NCBI RefSeq assembly: GCF_016861785.1
Contig: NZ_BOLS01000010.1
Coordinates: 1 to 64,000 of the forward strand
Direction: 5' to 3'
From: Lacticaseibacillus mingshuiensis
Lineage (GTDB): Bacteria; Bacillota; Bacilli; Lactobacillales; Lactobacillaceae
Length of the DNA: 64,000 nucleotides
Positions 33,397 to 40,934 of the stretch are shown here, in pieces. The translations under genes were made by a program, and so were the position numbers. Within the stretch, counting starts at the first letter, position 1. Each line of letters opens with the position of its first letter. The notes beneath the pieces are model-generated. The model did not search any database and had not been told where the DNA came from. It saw only the letters and a program-made list of their open reading frames with translations.

Positions 33397-33883
33397 GGTG
33401 CGAAGCGGGGCGTTTAGGGGTGAGCAGCTAACTTGGGCCTGGCGCTTGGGGCGCACTTCGCCCCGAGTGACGGGACCAGTTAGATGACTCACCCCTGCCC
33501 CACGAAGCCCGACTAAAGGGTGCGAAGGTGCGCGCTTATGGTCGAGCAGGTAGGCTAGCCAAGCGCTTGGTGGCGCACCTTGCCACCGAGTGCTTGGCGT
33601 ACCTAGCTGTCTCGACCATGCACGCCGGAGCCCGACTACAGGGTGCGGAAGCTCGCGGGATGGTCGGGCGGGTAGCTTGGCTCGGGTGCTTGAGGCGCAC
33701 TTCGCCTCGAGTACACGAGACAGCTAGACGTCCCGACCATGCGAGCTGGAGCCCGACTAAAGGGTGCGAAGGTGCGCGCTTATGGTCGAGCAGGTAGGCT
33801 AGCCAAGCGCTTGGTGGCACACCTTGCCACCGAGTGCTTGGCGTACCTAGCTGTCTCGACCATGCGCACCGGAGCCCATCTAA
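33395..33883 (+). repeat. Hairpin repeat array, locus E (four tandem units)
   Basis: Four head-to-tail units: E1 33395-33516, E2 33517-33639, E3 33640-33760, E4 33761-33883. E1 begins AGGGTGCG inside the pgmB TAG stop codon. Each unit ends GCCCGACTA or GCCCATCTA. E2 and E4 are almost identical; E1 and E3 differ but keep paired arms: CTCACCCC with GGGGTGAG in E1, CTCGACC with GGTCGAG in E2/E4, CCCGACC with GGTCGGG in E3; tips GGGGCG/CGCCCC, GGTGGC/GCCACC, GAGGCG/CGCCTC. A degenerate GTGCGG/CCGCAC hairpin follows at about 33885-33917. Confidence 0.9.
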
Positions 33884-33948
33884 AGCGGTGCGGCACGCCT
33901 CCCTAAGCGGCCGCACTCTCAGATGAAGGGGCCCGTTTCTCCCTAATG

Positions 33949-33998
33949 AATAGCGCGTCGTCACTTGTGCAATTTGCACAGTGGCGGCGCGCTATTTT
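33949..33998 (+). terminator. Intrinsic terminator of the phosphorylase operon
   Basis: AATAGCGCG pairs with CGCGCTATT, with an inner GTGCAA/TTGCAC helix, and runs into TTTTT. It lies beyond the hairpin array, so the array is in the operon's 3' untranslated region. Confidence 0.8.
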
Positions 33999-34009
33999 TG
34001 AGGATCTTG

Positions 34010-34774
34010 TTAATCTCGCGTAGGGTCAATTGCTTTCAGTAAATCTCGACGAAAGGTGTCGATCTGTTGTTCAAGGGTTGGATCTGCCACAGTCTCCGGA
34101 TCACATCCCTGATACGGGTTGGGTACGATCTGCGTAATTTGGTGGCTCGAGGCCGTCATCACTGCAATGTGGGTCGCACAACGTATCGCTTCATTCAGAT
34201 CATGGGTGATCAGAAAGACGGTGGTGTCGCGCCGTTTCCAAATATCGAGAACTAATTGTTGCATACGGGCGCGGGTAAACGCATCGAGCGCGCCAAATGG
34301 TTCATCCATCAACATCAAGGGCGGCTCGTTCGCCAATACCCGCGCGATCGCCACACGCTGCCGCATCCCGCCAGACAACTCAAATGTCTTTTTCTCGCCC
34401 TGACCAGACAAGCCCACGGTCTCAAGCAGATCAGTCACTCGTTTCTGAATGGCGTCACGGGAAAACCCGCGCACTTTTAACCCAAAGCCGATGTTATCGG
34501 CCACCGTGAGCCACGGATAAAGCGAGGCGTTCTGAAAGACCACCCCTCGTTGCCAATTTGAACCAGCAATGGCATCCCCAGCCATCGTCAGTCGACCCTG
34601 ATAAGGAATGAATCCCGCCAAAGCGCGCAAGATCGTACTTTTTCCGCATCCGGAAGGGCCGACAAGCGCAAAGACCTCGCCCGTCTCAACAGAAAAGGCC
34701 GCATTTTGGACGACCGGGCTTGGTGCTTCGGGATATTGAATCGTTAGATCTGAAGCTGTCACCAACGCTGTCAT
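34010..34774 (-). CDS. tauB: ABC transporter ATPase, taurine/sulfonate type
   Basis: Drives import of a sulfonate-type substrate. The 254-residue protein has Walker A GPSGCGKST (39-47), signature LSGGMRQR, Walker B LMLMDEPFGALD and the H-loop LITHDLNEAIR, all intact. It resembles the SsuB/TauB branch (VFQNASLYPWLTVADNIGFGL). The start ATG 34774 lies one base after the binding-protein stop codon, with GGGGG upstream. The order tauC-tauA-tauB in one operon is typical of such importers. Which sulfonate is carried is inferred from the binding protein only. Confidence 0.88.
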   Translation of the reverse strand: MTALVTASDLTIQYPEAPSPVVQNAAFSVETGEVFALVGPSGCGKSTILRALAGFIPYQGRLTMAGDAIAGSNWQRGVVFQNASLYPWLTVADNIGFGLKVRGFSRDAIQKRVTDLLETVGLSGQGEKKTFELSGGMRQRVAIARVLANEPPLMLMDEPFGALDAFTRARMQQLVLDIWKRRDTTVFLITHDLNEAIRCATHIAVMTASSHQITQIVPNPYQGCDPETVADPTLEQQIDTFRRDLLKAIDPTRD

Positions 34775-34775
34775 C

Positions 34776-35822
34776 TCACTTGCCCCCTGTATCAATAAAT
34801 GTTGAAAACTCGCTGAGTGTCGGTGCAGTGGATACGGTCTGCTGCTGATGCATAAACTGACCGGTACGCATCATCGCCCGTGTAAAAGCCCCGGGATGAG
34901 ATGGCGTCCCCAACCCATCTTGGCGATACATTTCGGCTTGAGTGAGCCAGGTGGTCCCCGCTACTTGCGTTTTGGCTTCGGCGACCGAAATTCCAGTCTG
35001 GGCTGCAGCTGCGGCGACGGCCTTGGCTGGGTCACTTGCGCGCAGACGATGCGCCTTCGCCACCGCCTCCGTGAATCGGCGCGCATCGTCCGGACGTTCC
35101 TGCAGAATCGCCTCACGCACAAGCGTAATGTTGCCGGTCTGGACGCCCTTTTTTCCCAAGTCACTGCTGTCGATCAGCACCTGCCCGTTTTTGAGCAGCT
35201 CGGTCAAAGTCGGTTGCCAAGTGTAGGCTGCATCGATGTTCCCTCGCTGCCAAGCGGCGACGATATTTTGCGTATCCATGTCCAGTAACCGTACCTTATG
35301 CGTCAGTCCCGCCTGCTTGAGTGCGATCATCAAGCTGTAGTGACTGGTCGAGGCAAATGGCGTTGCGATCGTCTTTCCCGCTACGTCTTCAAGGCAATGA
35401 ATCTTGCAACCATCTCTCGCCACCAACGCCTCATTGGCTCCGCAGATCTCATTGATCCACAGCAGCCGCACGGGAATCCCTGCCGATAACGCGACAACGC
35501 CATTTGTATCGCCCATAGTCGCAAAATCAACGCCGCCGGACATCAGTGCCTTATTAGCATCAACACCTGAGTCAAACGTGATAAACGAGATTTTGCGTCC
35601 CGGGAAGGCCTCCTTAAAGTATCCTAGGTGCCGCGCAACGGCCACATCGTTTGGGGTGTTCAGCACACCAATGCGCACTGGTGCATTTCCAGAGGCCACA
35701 TCATGACGCTGACAACCAACTAATATGAAGATGCTAAGGCACAAGAAGGCAGCAAGTACCCTTTTCATGAAGGAAGCCCAACCGGTTATAAAAACGCGAG
35801 AGCCTCGATTTCTATTGGTCAT
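34776..35822 (-). CDS. tauA: Taurine/sulfonate-binding lipoprotein
   Basis: Extracellular receptor of the importer. The region after MKRVLAAFLCLSIFILVGC is a lipoprotein signal with LVGC (Cys at about 37 from the first ATG). The mature domain resembles TauA/SsuA: NTPNDVAVARHLGYFKEA, FDSGVDANKALMSGGVDFA, GDTNGVVALSAGIPVRLLWI and AAYTWQPTL. Two starts are possible: ATG 35822, which directly follows the permease stop codon (TAAATG), and ATG 35768, which gives a standard-length signal peptide but has no good ribosome binding site. The first is used here because of coupling. Taurine is the best guess; other sulfonates are possible. Confidence 0.85.
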   Translation of the reverse strand: MTNRNRGSRVFITGWASFMKRVLAAFLCLSIFILVGCQRHDVASGNAPVRIGVLNTPNDVAVARHLGYFKEAFPGRKISFITFDSGVDANKALMSGGVDFATMGDTNGVVALSAGIPVRLLWINEICGANEALVARDGCKIHCLEDVAGKTIATPFASTSHYSLMIALKQAGLTHKVRLLDMDTQNIVAAWQRGNIDAAYTWQPTLTELLKNGQVLIDSSDLGKKGVQTGNITLVREAILQERPDDARRFTEAVAKAHRLRASDPAKAVAAAAAQTGISVAEAKTQVAGTTWLTQAEMYRQDGLGTPSHPGAFTRAMMRTGQFMHQQQTVSTAPTLSEFSTFIDTGGK

Positions 35823-36596
35823 TTACTCATGGCCTTTCCAGAAGACAATATGTCTCTCTAACACTCGCAAAAACCAATCCAAAAGGAGGCCAAGTCCGCC
35901 AAGAATGAAGATACCCAAAAACATAACGCTGCTCTTCAAATATTTGGAGGCATCGATCACCATCCAGCCAATGCCTGAAGTTGCAGCCACCATTTCGGCC
36001 GCGACAAGCGTCGAAAAGGAGACCCCCATGGCCGTCCGAATCCCTGTAAATATATCGGGTAACGCACCGGGCAGAGTCACGTAACGAAATGTCGTCCATT
36101 TTCCCGCGCCAAGGCTACGAGCCGACAATAGGTACTCATTATTCAAGTGGTGGACCCCTTCGACACAGGCCAAATAGATTGGCGCAAAAGCCGCCAAATA
36201 TAGGAGCAGTATCTTGGACCCTTCACCAATACCGAACCAAAGAATCAGGAGCGTATAATACGCGAGCGGTGGAATTGGCCGATAAAACTGAATCAGCGAG
36301 TCCACCGCGGCATAGATCTTCGGCGACACGCCAGAACCTAATCCGATCGGAACCGCTGTGAGAATGGCCAGCAGGAGGGCCGCGAACAAACGCCAAAGCG
36401 TGATTCCAAGGTGTTGCCAAAACGGAATCCCATTATAGCCATGTATTAAGACCCCAACAAAAGTCCGCCAGACAGCTTGCGGCGAAGGAATCAAAATCGA
36501 GGAGACCAGCCCTGTATTAGTTACCAAGATCCACAATACAAGTAGACAAAGCCAAACAGCACCCGTGATGCGGATCTCTGAACGCTTATGCGACAT
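35823..36596 (-). CDS. tauC: ABC transporter permease, taurine/sulfonate type
   Basis: The membrane subunit, 257 residues with about six helices. LIQFYRPIPPLAYYTLLILWFGIGEGSKI is the characteristic stretch of TauC/SsuC permeases, and the EAA-like loop is SARSLGAGKWTTFRYVTLPGA. It is the first gene of the tauCAB operon, starting after GGAGGGGAT, and lies 78 bp downstream of the CoA-disulfide reductase gene, separated by a terminator hairpin. Less GC-rich than the flanking sugar genes. Confidence 0.88.
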   Translation of the reverse strand: MSHKRSEIRITGAVWLCLLVLWILVTNTGLVSSILIPSPQAVWRTFVGVLIHGYNGIPFWQHLGITLWRLFAALLLAILTAVPIGLGSGVSPKIYAAVDSLIQFYRPIPPLAYYTLLILWFGIGEGSKILLLYLAAFAPIYLACVEGVHHLNNEYLLSARSLGAGKWTTFRYVTLPGALPDIFTGIRTAMGVSFSTLVAAEMVAATSGIGWMVIDASKYLKSSVMFLGIFILGGLGLLLDWFLRVLERHIVFWKGHE

Positions 36597-36627
36597 CGAG
36601 GTATCCCCTCCTTTCTAAATGCCAAAA

Positions 36628-36655
36628 CGCAGCTGATTACCAGCTGCGCTTTGAT
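36628..36655 (-). terminator. Intrinsic terminator of the CoADR gene
   Basis: CGCAGCTG-N5-CAGCTGCG is a perfect 8-bp stem followed on the minus strand by TTTTGG, just after the stop codon of the reductase. The T-tract is short, so read-through to tauCAB is possible. Confidence 0.65.
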
Positions 36656-36674
36656 GGTCAATTTGAAAAACATC

Positions 36675-38378
36675 TTATAACAAGTCGAAGCGATAATTGG
36701 TGACGATTGGCTTGCGCCCCGACACCTGGTCTTCGAAGTATTCGTATTCACAAAGCTCCAGGAAAGACCCAGAAATATTGACAACATTATCGTAACCCAG
36801 GTTGTTCAAAGCCCGGACCATGTTATAAGACCGCTGTCCCGACAAGCAATGAACGTAGACCGGCTTGTCAGCAGGAATCTCGTCTAAGCGTCGACGGAAC
36901 TGAGAAAGCGGAATATTGATGGCGGAGATAATGTGGCCTTCTGCAAACTCATCAGGCTCGCGGGCATCAATGATAAAGGAATCTTTTTCAACTAATTTGC
37001 GAACATCTGTGACGGGCACTTGCTTGTATTCACCGTTCAAGATGTTTTCCGCTACCAACGCAGCCATGTTGACCGCATTTTTCGCAGTCGAGAACCATGG
37101 TGAGTAGCAGACCTCTAGATGGGTCAGGTCCTCAACGTAGCCATGCATGGTGATCATAGTCGCAACAATATCGATCTGCTTATCGACGCCAGATTCTCCA
37201 ATTGCCTGAGCGCCAAGCACTTCACCACTCGGATAGCCAAAGACCAGCTTCATGTGCAGGGGGCGGGCATTCGGCATGATCCCGACTTTATCCTTAGGAA
37301 TAATGGTGACACTGCGATAATCGATGCCGAGGCGACGACATGTTGTTTCCGTCAGGCCTGTCGATGCAACGTTCAGGTCAAAGATATGGATCGCTTGTGA
37401 GCCGATCACACCACGATTTTGTACAGGACGACCGTACATGTGGTCCACCGCATCTCGTGCTTCCATTTGCGCCGGAAAGGCCAGCGCTAATCTGGTCTTT
37501 TCACGCGTGATGCGATGCGTCAACTCAATGGCATCACCAACCGCGTAGACGTGTGGCAGGCTCGTTTGAAAATGCTGATCAACTGAGATGCCGCCGGTCA
37601 GTCCGATCTTGCAGCCGATCTTTGTCGCAAGTGCCGTCTCAGGTTTCACGCCGATCGCGACAATGACCGCCTGCGCATCAACGGTTCGACCCGAGCCAAG
37701 GACAATATGGTCAGCTGTGATCTCAGCCAGCCCATCCTTAAGAACTACATCCACACCATGATCGTAGAGCGTCTTATGCACCAACTGGGCAAAATCATTA
37801 TCGATCGTGGCCAACACGTGATCCGCCGCTTCAATCAAGGAGATGTGCCGCTCGGTCTGGGCCAGATTCTCTGCTACTTCCAACCCAATAAAGCCGCCGC
37901 CGATCACCGCCACATCACTAACATGATTGACCTCGAGATATGTAGCAATCTTTTTGATATCGACAACGTTGCGAACAGAAAAGACGTTGTCTCGGTCGAT
38001 TCCCTTGATACAGCTCGGCATCACGGGCTCAGCCCCTGGCGAAAGGACCAGTTCATCATACTCGACGGTTGTCAGTTCGCCAGTATTCACATTTTTCACT
38101 GAGACTGTTTTCGCTAAAGGATCGGCATCGATCACTTCCGAGTTGATTCGAGCATCGATATTGTATTGATTTTTAAATTGATCTGGGTCCATCAGTACGA
38201 TGTTATCCGCATCTTCGATCATCCCGCTTAAATGATATGGCAATGAGCAGTTTGAAAATGAAACGTTTGGCCCTTTTTCAAACATGGTGATCTCTGCTTC
38301 TTCATCAAGCCGGCGAACACGTGCCGCAACAGACGCCCCACCAGCGACACCGCCAACAATCACAATTTTTTTAGCCAT
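36675..38378 (-). CDS. CoA-disulfide/persulfide reductase with rhodanese domain
   Basis: An FAD- and NAD(P)H-dependent enzyme that reduces CoA disulfide, CoA persulfide or polysulfide. The 567-residue protein combines a CoADR oxidoreductase (about 1-445) with a C-terminal rhodanese domain (about 455-555). Visible features: FAD-binding VGGVAGGASVAAR, catalytic Cys44 in FSNCSLPYHLSG, NAD-binding VIGGGFIGLEVAENL, AVGDAIE, and CYSPWFSTAKNAVN with the conserved Tyr425. The rhodanese Cys is C511 in VHCLSGQRSYN. It lies between a YeeE/YedE sulfur transporter (21 bp upstream) and the sulfonate importer. Its likely job is to handle sulfane sulfur brought in by the transporter. Confidence 0.9.
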   Translation of the reverse strand: MAKKIVIVGGVAGGASVAARVRRLDEEAEITMFEKGPNVSFSNCSLPYHLSGMIEDADNIVLMDPDQFKNQYNIDARINSEVIDADPLAKTVSVKNVNTGELTTVEYDELVLSPGAEPVMPSCIKGIDRDNVFSVRNVVDIKKIATYLEVNHVSDVAVIGGGFIGLEVAENLAQTERHISLIEAADHVLATIDNDFAQLVHKTLYDHGVDVVLKDGLAEITADHIVLGSGRTVDAQAVIVAIGVKPETALATKIGCKIGLTGGISVDQHFQTSLPHVYAVGDAIELTHRITREKTRLALAFPAQMEARDAVDHMYGRPVQNRGVIGSQAIHIFDLNVASTGLTETTCRRLGIDYRSVTIIPKDKVGIMPNARPLHMKLVFGYPSGEVLGAQAIGESGVDKQIDIVATMITMHGYVEDLTHLEVCYSPWFSTAKNAVNMAALVAENILNGEYKQVPVTDVRKLVEKDSFIIDAREPDEFAEGHIISAINIPLSQFRRRLDEIPADKPVYVHCLSGQRSYNMVRALNNLGYDNVVNISGSFLELCEYEYFEDQVSGRKPIVTNYRFDLL

Positions 38379-38399
38379 GATTTTGCCTCCTCTATCACT

Positions 38400-39671
38400 T
38401 TAGTAACCGTAAACACGTTTGGCAATGCGATTACCGCCAATCGCGCCGAGAACCAGCACAATTAAGAAAATCCAGCCAGAAAGCGAGAACTCTGCGATCG
38501 GACTGTACAAAGCCCCAACGTTGCAGCCGTTCGCCAGCCGGGTCCCAAAGCCCATTGTAAAGCCGCCAATGATATACATGACAGTACTTTTACCCGTGAG
38601 CCGCGGAATTGCGCCCATCGTCTCCTTAAAGAGCCCAGAGGACAGAATGAAGAAGACTGCGCCGAGGAAGATACCAAAGTTCTGGACGGTCACAGGGTTG
38701 CTTAACCAGGGATTAGAAAAGACTGCGGGTGCCTGATGCGTAAAGTTAGCAAGGCTATCCGCTGAGACCCCAACAAGATTAAGCACCTTGCCAAACCAGA
38801 AGCCATAAGGGGTCGATGCGCCCCAACCCGATTTGGTCAGGCCCATCAACAGCACAAAGACCATCATCATGCCAATCGCGCCTTGTTTCAGTGTCCAAGG
38901 CTTTACGAACAATGCATAATAGTTTTTCTCTGATCCAACAGCGAACTCAGCAATATCCTGTTTTGGGGCGTTCTCTTGAACTCGCTCTGATGGGACGCCC
39001 ACATAGGTCTTATTGTTGCGACGCATTTTCTCGTAGCGATAAGAAAGCCAGACCACGATGCCGGCAAAGATGATCGTCAGAATGATCGCGCCAAGATACC
39101 CGTTCAGGCCATCCCATTTGAACCAATCCGGCATAAACACGCCATTGGCAAATTTTGCGCCCGTGCTGGAAGTGAACCATGAGTCTTTTACCCAGCTCGC
39201 CGTTGCTTGAACTGGAAAACCAACAAACACACCCAAGCAGAAGAAGATCAACGTCACACCTGCACGTGGCGCATCGGTGGCCAGATCAGTCAAGACGCCA
39301 GATGCACAGCAGGACGAAAACGACATACCAAGACCGAATAAAAGGCCGCCAAGCAACAACCCCAAGTTGATTGGGTTGATCCACAGATCATAAGCCTTGA
39401 TATCTGGTGCAAGCACCAGAAAGGCCATGTTCGCGATTGCTGTGATCACAAACATAAACATCATCGTCCGCATCAGCGACGTAGAACCCGTCTTGTAAGC
39501 GCGGTTGACGCTGCCTGCAAACCCAGTGTAGGAACGTGAAAGGATGTACCCGAGGGCCAGCCCCAATAATAAGCGGATATATAGCATATTGGTTGCCAGA
39601 GCAAATGGCCCGCCAATCAACAGTACTGCCAGTAGCACAAATCCAGCAATGCAATCCAAATGTTTCATCAA
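38400..39671 (-). CDS. YeeE/YedE family sulfur transporter (TsuA-like)
   Basis: An inner-membrane protein of 423 residues with about ten helices, in two related halves. Each half carries the Cys motif of the family: FGLGMSFSSCCASG (Cys121-Cys122) and GTRLANGCNVGALYSP (Cys383). In characterised relatives (TsuA) these cysteines pass thiosulfate or sulfane sulfur across the membrane. The start at 39671 (MMKHLDC) has TTGGAGAGAAGG upstream. It is directly followed by the CoADR-rhodanese gene, as expected for a sulfane sulfur import and use module, and is divergent from a LysR regulator. Confidence 0.87.
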   Translation of the reverse strand: MMKHLDCIAGFVLLAVLLIGGPFALATNMLYIRLLLGLALGYILSRSYTGFAGSVNRAYKTGSTSLMRTMMFMFVITAIANMAFLVLAPDIKAYDLWINPINLGLLLGGLLFGLGMSFSSCCASGVLTDLATDAPRAGVTLIFFCLGVFVGFPVQATASWVKDSWFTSSTGAKFANGVFMPDWFKWDGLNGYLGAIILTIIFAGIVVWLSYRYEKMRRNNKTYVGVPSERVQENAPKQDIAEFAVGSEKNYYALFVKPWTLKQGAIGMMMVFVLLMGLTKSGWGASTPYGFWFGKVLNLVGVSADSLANFTHQAPAVFSNPWLSNPVTVQNFGIFLGAVFFILSSGLFKETMGAIPRLTGKSTVMYIIGGFTMGFGTRLANGCNVGALYSPIAEFSLSGWIFLIVLVLGAIGGNRIAKRVYGY

Positions 39672-39971
39672 GATACCTTCTCTCCAAATTAGTTATCCGA
39701 TCGCGCCTTACTCCCTCGATGCGCTCGGTTGTCGTCTTTACAGTAGCATAACTATATTTAATATAAACACCGTCAGACCACAGGATACGATGTTTTATAC
39801 TTGTGATTTTTGTAATTAGCCTTCACAATTCGCACCGCAAATTTTGTAGTTCTCAATGTATTCGGTGATTTATCGCCAATACTTAATTAGGAGTTTCTTC
39901 ACAATCTTTTCGTGATATTATATTTGTAAATAGGTTCATAGCTTTTGACTATAACGGGAGGTTTCTTACGA
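39672..39971. promoter_or_regulatory. Divergent promoter region, yedE-like / lysR
   Basis: About 300 bp, AT-rich, with no gene. It must hold the promoters of the sulfur transporter operon (minus) and the LysR gene (plus). TATGCT (minus, near 39745) and TTATAT (plus, near 39918) are possible -10 boxes. T-N11-A LysR-type boxes are likely, but I cannot single one out. Confidence 0.5.
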
Positions 39972-40805
39972 ATGTTCCATGAATTAACGATCTTTCAAAA
40001 GGTCTATGAGACTCGAAGTATCACTAAGGCTGCAAAGGCTCTATTTGTCACTCAGCCAAGCGTCTCCGTTCAATTAAAAAAGCTTGAGGAGGAACTTGGT
40101 GTCCAACTTTTCATCCGAAATGGTAACAAAGGCCTGATTCCAACTGAAAATGCGAACCGGTTTTATATGGACTCCCAAATTATTTCACGTAACTGGGAAA
40201 ACTCACTGAATCACCTTGTTAAGAAGCACCATAGTCGACGCATCCGCTGTGTGATCGGTGCCTCACCAACTACCGCAATGTATGTCCTTCCGCGGTTGAT
40301 TCTCAGTTTACGGCGGTATACAGATCACTTTGATTTTGAGCTGATCACCGCTGACTCTCGTAAGATCTTGGACGATATCATCAAACATGAGATCGACTTC
40401 GGCGTCCTCGAGAAGCCGTTTATGACGGAACACGTTGAACAGACAGCCTTTGCGTCAGACGAGCTCGTGCTGGCCGGCGACCCAGAAAACAACGCTTGGT
40501 TGATGGGTGCCCCAGGATCCACCCAACGCGAATACACCGAGAAGTACTTCACACTCCACCACCTAAGACCTACTCACATCATTCGCGTGCAAGATGATAC
40601 GCTGCTCAAACAGCTGGTGGTGATGGGTATCGGAAAAGCCATTATTTCCAAACGAGCAATCGTCGGCACTTTACTGCCCTATCAGCAGCTATCAGAGGAA
40701 TTTCACCGCGATTTTTACCTGCTAAATCCGAAGATTCCGACCTCGACAGATATCCAGCAATTGATCAACTTAAGTAAGACATTACTGCCGCAGTTTCGTT
40801 TCTAG
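39972..40805 (+). CDS. LysR-family regulator
   Basis: A 277-residue regulator. The N-terminal winged HTH is clear: MFHELTIFQKVYETRSITKAA, VTQPSVSVQLKKLEEELG, LFIRNGNKGLIPT. The C-terminal effector domain follows (IGASPTTAMYVLPRLI to FGVLEKPFMTEH). The start ATG 39972 follows CGGGAGG; the frame is open upstream only via a TTG without a ribosome binding site. Being divergent from the sulfur transporter, it probably controls it in response to a sulfur metabolite, as CysB/CmbR-type regulators do. It ends at a bidirectional terminator. Confidence 0.88.
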   Translation: MFHELTIFQKVYETRSITKAAKALFVTQPSVSVQLKKLEEELGVQLFIRNGNKGLIPTENANRFYMDSQIISRNWENSLNHLVKKHHSRRIRCVIGASPTTAMYVLPRLILSLRRYTDHFDFELITADSRKILDDIIKHEIDFGVLEKPFMTEHVEQTAFASDELVLAGDPENNAWLMGAPGSTQREYTEKYFTLHHLRPTHIIRVQDDTLLKQLVVMGIGKAIISKRAIVGTLLPYQQLSEEFHRDFYLLNPKIPTSTDIQQLINLSKTLLPQFRF

Positions 40806-40865
40806 TTTCGTTCCTAATCTGGGAGACGGACTTCACCTAGAACAGTGGGGACCTCAATTGAACGC

Positions 40866-40903
40866 AAAAACGGAGCCGACGAGAATTTGTCAGCTCCGTT
40901 TTT
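40866..40903. terminator. Bidirectional intrinsic terminator
   Basis: AAAAACGGAGC pairs with GCTCCGTTTTT around a 16-nt loop that itself contains TGACAAA-like pairing. It lies between the convergent LysR and AraC genes. Confidence 0.85.
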
Positions 40904-40934
40904 GTTATGTTTCACAAGAAACAATCCGGCATGA

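Noticed and set aside
33395-33883. Tandem array could look like a CRISPR array
   Set aside because: Units are 121-123 bp with variation along their whole length and strong self-complementarity; there are no short identical repeats with unique spacers and no cas genes.
33528-33979. Open frames of 89 and 147 codons through the hairpin array
   Set aside because: They follow the repeat unit, lack ribosome binding sites, and are explained by tandem repetition of a stop-poor, GC-rich sequence.
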